Source: Phoenix dactylifera | Lineage: Eukaryota > Streptophyta > Magnoliopsida > Arecales > Arecaceae | DNA length: 64,000 nt | Assembly: GCF_009389715.1 (NCBI RefSeq) | Contig: NC_052395.1 | Coordinates: 21,118,493-21,182,492 of the forward strand | Reading direction: 5' to 3' | Shown: positions 59,480 through 64,000 of the stretch, piece by piece | Numbering within the stretch: position 1 is the stretch's first letter | How the letters are laid out: the number at the start of each line of letters is the position of its first letter | Notes under the pieces: model-generated | Seen by the model: the letters and a program-made list of their open reading frames with translations, nothing else | Told to the model about the DNA's origin: nothing | Database searches by the model: none | Made by a program: the position numbers and the translations under genes

Positions 59480-59601
59480 AACTGCCCATCCAATTCTCAT
59501 CGCTAGGACACTCACCCCTAGTCCATTTTGTTGAGCAATCATCCTTTTTCCTCTATGCTCTTTGAAACAGAGGAAGGAACATAGAGGCAAGTCTTCTGAG
59601 A

Positions 59602-60893
59602 ATGGGTTTGATGGCACTTAGGAAAGCCACTCTCCTCTTCATCATCTCAGCATCACTTGTATCGTTCTCGCTTGCAGGTTGTTCTTGTGATGCTATTATC
59701 AATGTTTGCTTCAGTAGCTAAAGGGCAGTGCAGATGTTTCACTCTTTTATTACTTTGTTTTTAGTTGCTGCAATTCTTGGATATATTTACATAATTCTAT
59801 TCGTCCGCCAAACTGCATGAATGGAAGGCTAATTCTAAACCTTGTGGAACTAATTTTTGAGTGCCATGAGTGTTTTAACAGTATTTTCAGCCATTTCAAA
59901 AGATAGAGAAATGAAATATATATATCTTGGTGGCAGTCAAAACTCTAATTATGTTTTTTTTTAAAAAAAAATTCTAAATATGTCCATTGCATGGGTTGTC
60001 TAGAAGATTGGAACACTTAACTATAGTAAGACTTGTGCTGTAGACACTTTTTTTTTCACAGATTACGCAAATATTCATGCTTTGATCAGCACACTTGAAA
60101 TACTAACTTCTTGTTTTGTTCATAATTAGACTATTCTCTATCATTACTTAAATGATGCCATAGCAGGCTTTGAAATAGGCACTTCTAAGATGTAGAATGC
60201 CTTGAGATTACCCCTCTTAATTTTTATATATTAAATAAATAAAATATGTTTTAACTTTTATATATTTGATGGTTATTCTTATTGCATTCATTTTACTATC
60301 CTTGAAAATGTCAATACGTTCTCCAGAAAGCTTCTATATTTGCATATCATAGTACATAAAGATCTCCACATAAATACTTTTGAGCTCTTTCCTAATTCTT
60401 TGGGACATTGATTTTGCAGGCAGGCAAAAAAAATTAATGGATGAATCCACTGCACAAGTAGGAGATGTGGCTAAGGTGTTGTATAGAGTTCCTAGGGATC
60501 AATTGCTTTTTGACTGGGCTTCTTCGCTTCTAATAAATACACTAGATTGTTAATTATCAGGTCCATTCTTAATTCATTCATCAAGACATTAATGAAGTCT
60601 AAAAGATCCTGAGAAAATTATCACTTTCTTCTCCTAATTTCAATCAATAGATATCAACAAAACATTTATTACACCTTTTACTTTTTAAAATCTTTTTCAA
60701 AAAAAAAAAAAAACAAGATACTTCGTTAAATAACCTAAACAACTCATTGCAGGATGCACCCAAAGAGGCTTTGGACAGTGAAGAAGCCATTGTTGTTCAT
60801 CCCAGGATTCTCACTGTTAAGACAAATGACTATGGGAGATACGATCCTGCTCCAGCTCTTAGAAAGCCTCCTTTCAAGCTCATACCAAACTGA
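59602..60893 (+). CDS. CASPARIAN STRIP INTEGRITY FACTOR (CIF)-type sulfated peptide precursor, three exons
   Basis: Exons 59602-59677, 60420-60475 and 60753-60893 have GT-AG borders and give 90 residues. Exon one encodes a signal peptide (MGLMALRKATLLFIISASLV, then SFSLA) with predicted cleavage before GRQKK. Exon two and the start of exon three form an acidic, variable propeptide. The last 21 residues (70-90, nucleotides 60828-60890) start DYG and end KPPFKLIPN at the stop codon. This aligns without gaps to the mature CIF1/CIF2 layout, with sulfation site DY at positions 1-2, prolines at positions 7 and 9, and PPFKLIPN at the C-terminus. In Arabidopsis these peptides, sulfated by TPST, bind the receptor kinase SGN3/GSO1 and drive fusion of the Casparian strip in root endodermis. 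An extra Tyr at mature position 5 (RYD) is unusual. The gene is intact. Each exon is too short to stand out alone, so it is easily missed. Confidence 0.9.
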
Positions 60894-61651
60894 TGTGACG
60901 ATCTCCATACATAATATTAAGATATAGCTAACTGAGTGCTTCAAGCTTCATCGCTAGACTTATTACATGAGATAGTCACCACCATGAATACTACTGTGAT
61001 ATAGATGTGCAGTGGTGTATAAGCAAGGGAAGAAATTTTACTAACTTTATGTAACATATACCTACGTATGGTGGTTCAACCTTAGACATTTTATCCTTGT
61101 ATGTGTAATATTATGTATGCCAAACATATAAATATATATAAGGGATTTTGCTTTAGTGTTTTTATTTTCTTTATAGTTCTTCCTTTGAATACTAAATTGC
61201 AGCCCTATCTAAACAAAAATATTATGGAGATGGGTTTTTATGAGAGAGAGGGATTATACTATGGTAGAACTTTCAGAATGGGAGATATTTCTGCTGTCCA
61301 TGGTGCAGCAAAAGCCTTCTCTCCCAATAACAAGTCTTGTACATTTCCGAGGCAAATATATAGTCCATGTGGCCTAGATAACAGGACTTATATCATTACA
61401 TGAAATATACCACACCTCTCACGTATCTGAAATCATGCAGTAGGCCAAAATTTGGCTTTATTAAAAAAGACTAAATATATAATTATATTAACACCTAATC
61501 AACTGGTTTGTTTCACTTTGTATGAACTATGAATTCAATGGTTGCAAATGATAAAGGCGAATAGTATTGCAACAAATTTTCTAAGATTGAGGACTCGTTT
61601 TGATCGCAGGAAGATTTTTTTCTTCTCTTGCCCCAGATGCACAGCATGATT
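60894..61651. other. CIF-type gene 3' flank
   Basis: Probable 3'UTR followed by AT-rich DNA. GGACTCGTTTTGATCGCAGG at 61592-61611 resembles one end of the MITE family seen at 30755-34162, without a matching second end. Confidence 0.4.
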
Positions 61652-62699
61652 TGTCGCGCCCTAGATCCAAAGTATGACATGGCCGTACCACCGAGGGGTA
61701 CAACTCACGATAACATGAAGCCAACATTACATTTAGCTATCAAATACATATCAAATATAATAAAATAAATAGGAATCTAATTTTATTATTAATTAAATAA
61801 GAATCAATATTTGTTTAGAGCGTCTAAATCCAAACTTAAATACTAAACACATAATCTTTACGATTTAGAAAATTACTAATTATAAATTCATAATCAACAG
61901 AAGAGCTAAAGTTATGCTTTGCTATATACATTGCCAAGCTTGCTAGCACGAACTCCAAGCTTGGACCATCCTTCGTTTCGATCGACCTTTTTGTCTAGAG
62001 AGAGAAAAAGAAATATAAAGGTATATAAGCGACACAGCTCATAAAGTAAACTTTTCACTATTTTATCGGATCAAGCATAAGTTTTTTCATGTCAATGTAT
62101 CATTTAAGAAAACTAATAGATATTCCAAAATAAGCATTTTATAATACGATATAATAAAACAAGTCATAAGCAAATCATACATGCATAAATCATTCATATT
62201 TCATAAACATAGCTCTAAGTTTATTTTTCAAAAAATGCAACAATCGTTCTGCTGCCATTTAGCCATATCATAGTTCAAATTATTGCTCACAGATATTCGC
62301 GCTATGGTCACTTTATACCCGTGATAGGGCCAGTATTCGTAATCGAAATATATTCATATTTGTATGCCAACTTTATACTCGTCAGCGGAGCCAATATTCG
62401 TATGGATGCTAGCTTCGGATGTCAATTTTTTCAATTCAAGGGATCATATATAGCTATCTAAGAGCTTTTAGAAAACTTATATATTTTTCTTAAAACATAC
62501 ATATAAATAGATTAAAATATACTAAATGACATGATATTTTATAATAAAGCTATTTTTATTAAAACATTCATAGAACTATTTTTTATGATAAAGCACGATT
62601 TTCATAACACATATGCTGATCCATAATTTTAAAAAAAGCATAATATTTCCACAAGAAGATTTTATGAACGGAAGATATGATCATAAAGAGTGCAAGATC

Positions 62700-62869
62700 T
62701 ACTTACAAGTTCAAAAACTAGTAAGTAGTATAAGATTTACTTACAGATTTTGAAAGTTAGTAAAGAGTATAAGATTAATTTACTTACAAGTTTGAAAGTT
62801 AGTAAGGAGTATAAGGTTTACTTACAAGTTTGAACATTAATAAGGAGTATAAGACTTACTTATTTCTTT
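62700..62869 (+). repeat. 38-43 bp tandem repeat, about four copies
   Basis: TACTTACARRTT plus GTAAGGAGTATAAG blocks recur with TACTTAC at 62700, 62738, 62781 and 62819. Confidence 0.85.
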
Positions 62870-63235
62870 CGTCTTAGACTGTTAAACTTCACTAGGCTAT
62901 TCGGTTAACCCTATAAAAATATTAAAAGCAAAAAATAATTTCTATTTGATAATTTTAATCGAATTAAAATAATAAGAAACAAGGACGAAAGTTTGATGAT
63001 TTCGAGTGGGTCACGCATGAGCAATTCGATCAATAAATCATAAAGCATGGACTCGATCAAGACCAAGATTAATCAGCATGGTTTATCAATGAAAGTTTCA
63101 GGAATATTCAACAGGGTTGGGGCGATCGGTCTAGTAGGCAGCTCGGGCACGAGGGCGGAACCAGATCCTTTTATAGGAGTCAACTCAGGTTTGTAGATCA
63201 GATCGACATGAATGATACTAGGTTCCTTAGATCTT

Positions 63236-63375
63236 CTAGAGAGAGAAAGTAGAGAGAGGAGAGAGAAATTAGAGAGAAGAGTAGAGAGAAGAGAGAGGAA
63301 ATAAGAGAGAGAAAGAGGGAAGGTTCTCTCTCTCCTCCTCCTCTTCTTCTTCTCTTCTTTTCTTTTTTCTTTCAT
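63236..63375. repeat. GA-rich tract followed by CT-rich tract
   Basis: From 63236 to 63322 the plus strand is almost pure GA/AGAGAG. From 63325 it becomes CT-rich (CTCTCTCTCCTCC...). The two halves can pair as a long imperfect hairpin. Confidence 0.8.
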
Positions 63376-64000
63376 TCTTGGTAAAACAGAGGAAGAAGGA
63401 GGCTGCTGGTGGTTATGGACTTAGTGGTTTGACGAGATGGCGGCCGGAGGTGAAGACATGAGGCAGAGGGCGGCCAGTAGCGGTGGCATGCTCAGAAGAA
63501 GAGAGTCGAAACAAGGCACCCTATTTCGGATCCAATCCTAGCGATTTGCCAGTTAAAACCAAAGCAAAGTCTGCTAGATCGCTAGGAAAACGAGGGAAGC
63601 AAGACGAGGAACATTTACCTTGGTCCGGCAAAGCCTCCGGCGGCTCTTTCCATAAGAAATTGAGGAAGAAAGCTCGAAGAGAGGGCTTGGAATTGGTTGC
63701 TATTCTTGATGATTCCGGTGAAGAAAATCCAAGGAGGAGGAAAGTTAAAAGGGCGAAGTCCCCAAGTTCTAGATGAACTCGGAATGCTTTGGGAATGCTC
63801 GATTTTCACCGAAATAAGCACACTGGCCTTGGGCCTGGCAGGCCAGCCCAGAGGCCCAAGCCCTCACATTCTTTCCTTAAAAGAGTTTCCTCTTCAAAAC
63901 TTAACGTTTCTTAATTCTTAAACAAATGGAGGTACTTAATCTTTGATCTAATATTCCATCATGCTTTTGCTGCGCAACTCTGATCTAGACTCTAGAACAA

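Larger units (their letters stand above)
61652..64000 (+). mobile_element. Probable long LTR-type repeat, truncated by the window edge
   Basis: TGTCGCGCCCTAGATCC at 61652 looks like the start of a plus-strand LTR, as in plant elements whose LTRs begin TGTCRCGCCC. A TATA-like TATATAAG is at 62022-62029. Downstream are repeated blocks (ACTTTATACYCGT...TATTCGTA near 62310 and 62368), a 38-43 bp tandem repeat, a GA-rich tract and a GC-richer segment without clear domains. No second LTR or coding region is in view, so this is an inference from style rather than proof. Confidence 0.35.

Noticed and set aside
61101..61403. 100-codon frame after the CIF-type gene
   Set aside because: It has no family features, and its hydrophobic start arises from AT-rich DNA in the 3' flank.
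63483..63776. 97-codon basic frame at the right edge
   Set aside because: It is lysine/arginine-rich but inside the putative LTR-like repeat and without recognisable domain; more likely non-coding.

Overview
This 64 kb window is nuclear DNA of a flowering plant. It has intron-rich genes with GT-AG introns, long AT-rich intergenic stretches, and both LTR and non-LTR retrotransposons. The plant-specific families (group C MAP kinase, S1-group bZIP with a sucrose-control uORF, CIF peptide) and the style of the repeats suggest a monocot, perhaps a palm. The species is inference and cannot be proven from this sequence alone.

Layout. 1-5009: the 3' part of a Tat-type Ty3/gypsy element, with ~107 bp tandem repeats, an antisense intron-containing gene relic on the minus strand, a polypurine tract and a complete 3' LTR. 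7.7-13.8 kb: a two-exon group C MAP kinase (+) with a G-box/ABRE-rich promoter, a CT microsatellite next to a TATA box, a probable 5'UTR intron, and a LINE relic in its 3.6 kb intron. 17.8-25.4 kb: small mobile elements, namely a SINE with perfect target-site duplications (TSDs), a 438 bp TRIM, a possible CACTA end, a 133 bp tandem array, a second decayed SINE and a LINE tail. 26.2-27.5 kb: an intronless S1 bZIP gene whose leader holds the conserved sucrose-control uORF, but with its expected stop read as CGA. 28.4-29.5 kb: a LINE tail. 30.7-34.2 kb: two or three Tourist-like MITEs of one family. 36.4-52.1 kb: a nine-coding-exon DnaJ/DnaJ-X gene whose fourth coding intron hosts an internally deleted chromovirus, and whose 3' flank is interrupted 323 bp after the stop by a Ty1/copia element (52.45-57.99 kb). 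59.6-60.9 kb: a small three-exon gene for a Casparian strip integrity factor (CIF)-type sulfated peptide precursor. 61.65 kb to the end: a probable LTR-like repeat cut by the window edge.

The four host genes (MAPK, bZIP, DnaJ, CIF) are all on the plus strand, are independent transcription units and do not form a pathway cluster. The most interesting signals are the stop-less sucrose-control uORF, the CIF-type peptide with an extra tyrosine, the antisense spliced gene in the Tat element, and the dated layers of small elements with clean TSDs. Exon borders were set by reading frame, GT-AG signals and family knowledge; no database search or transcript evidence was available.
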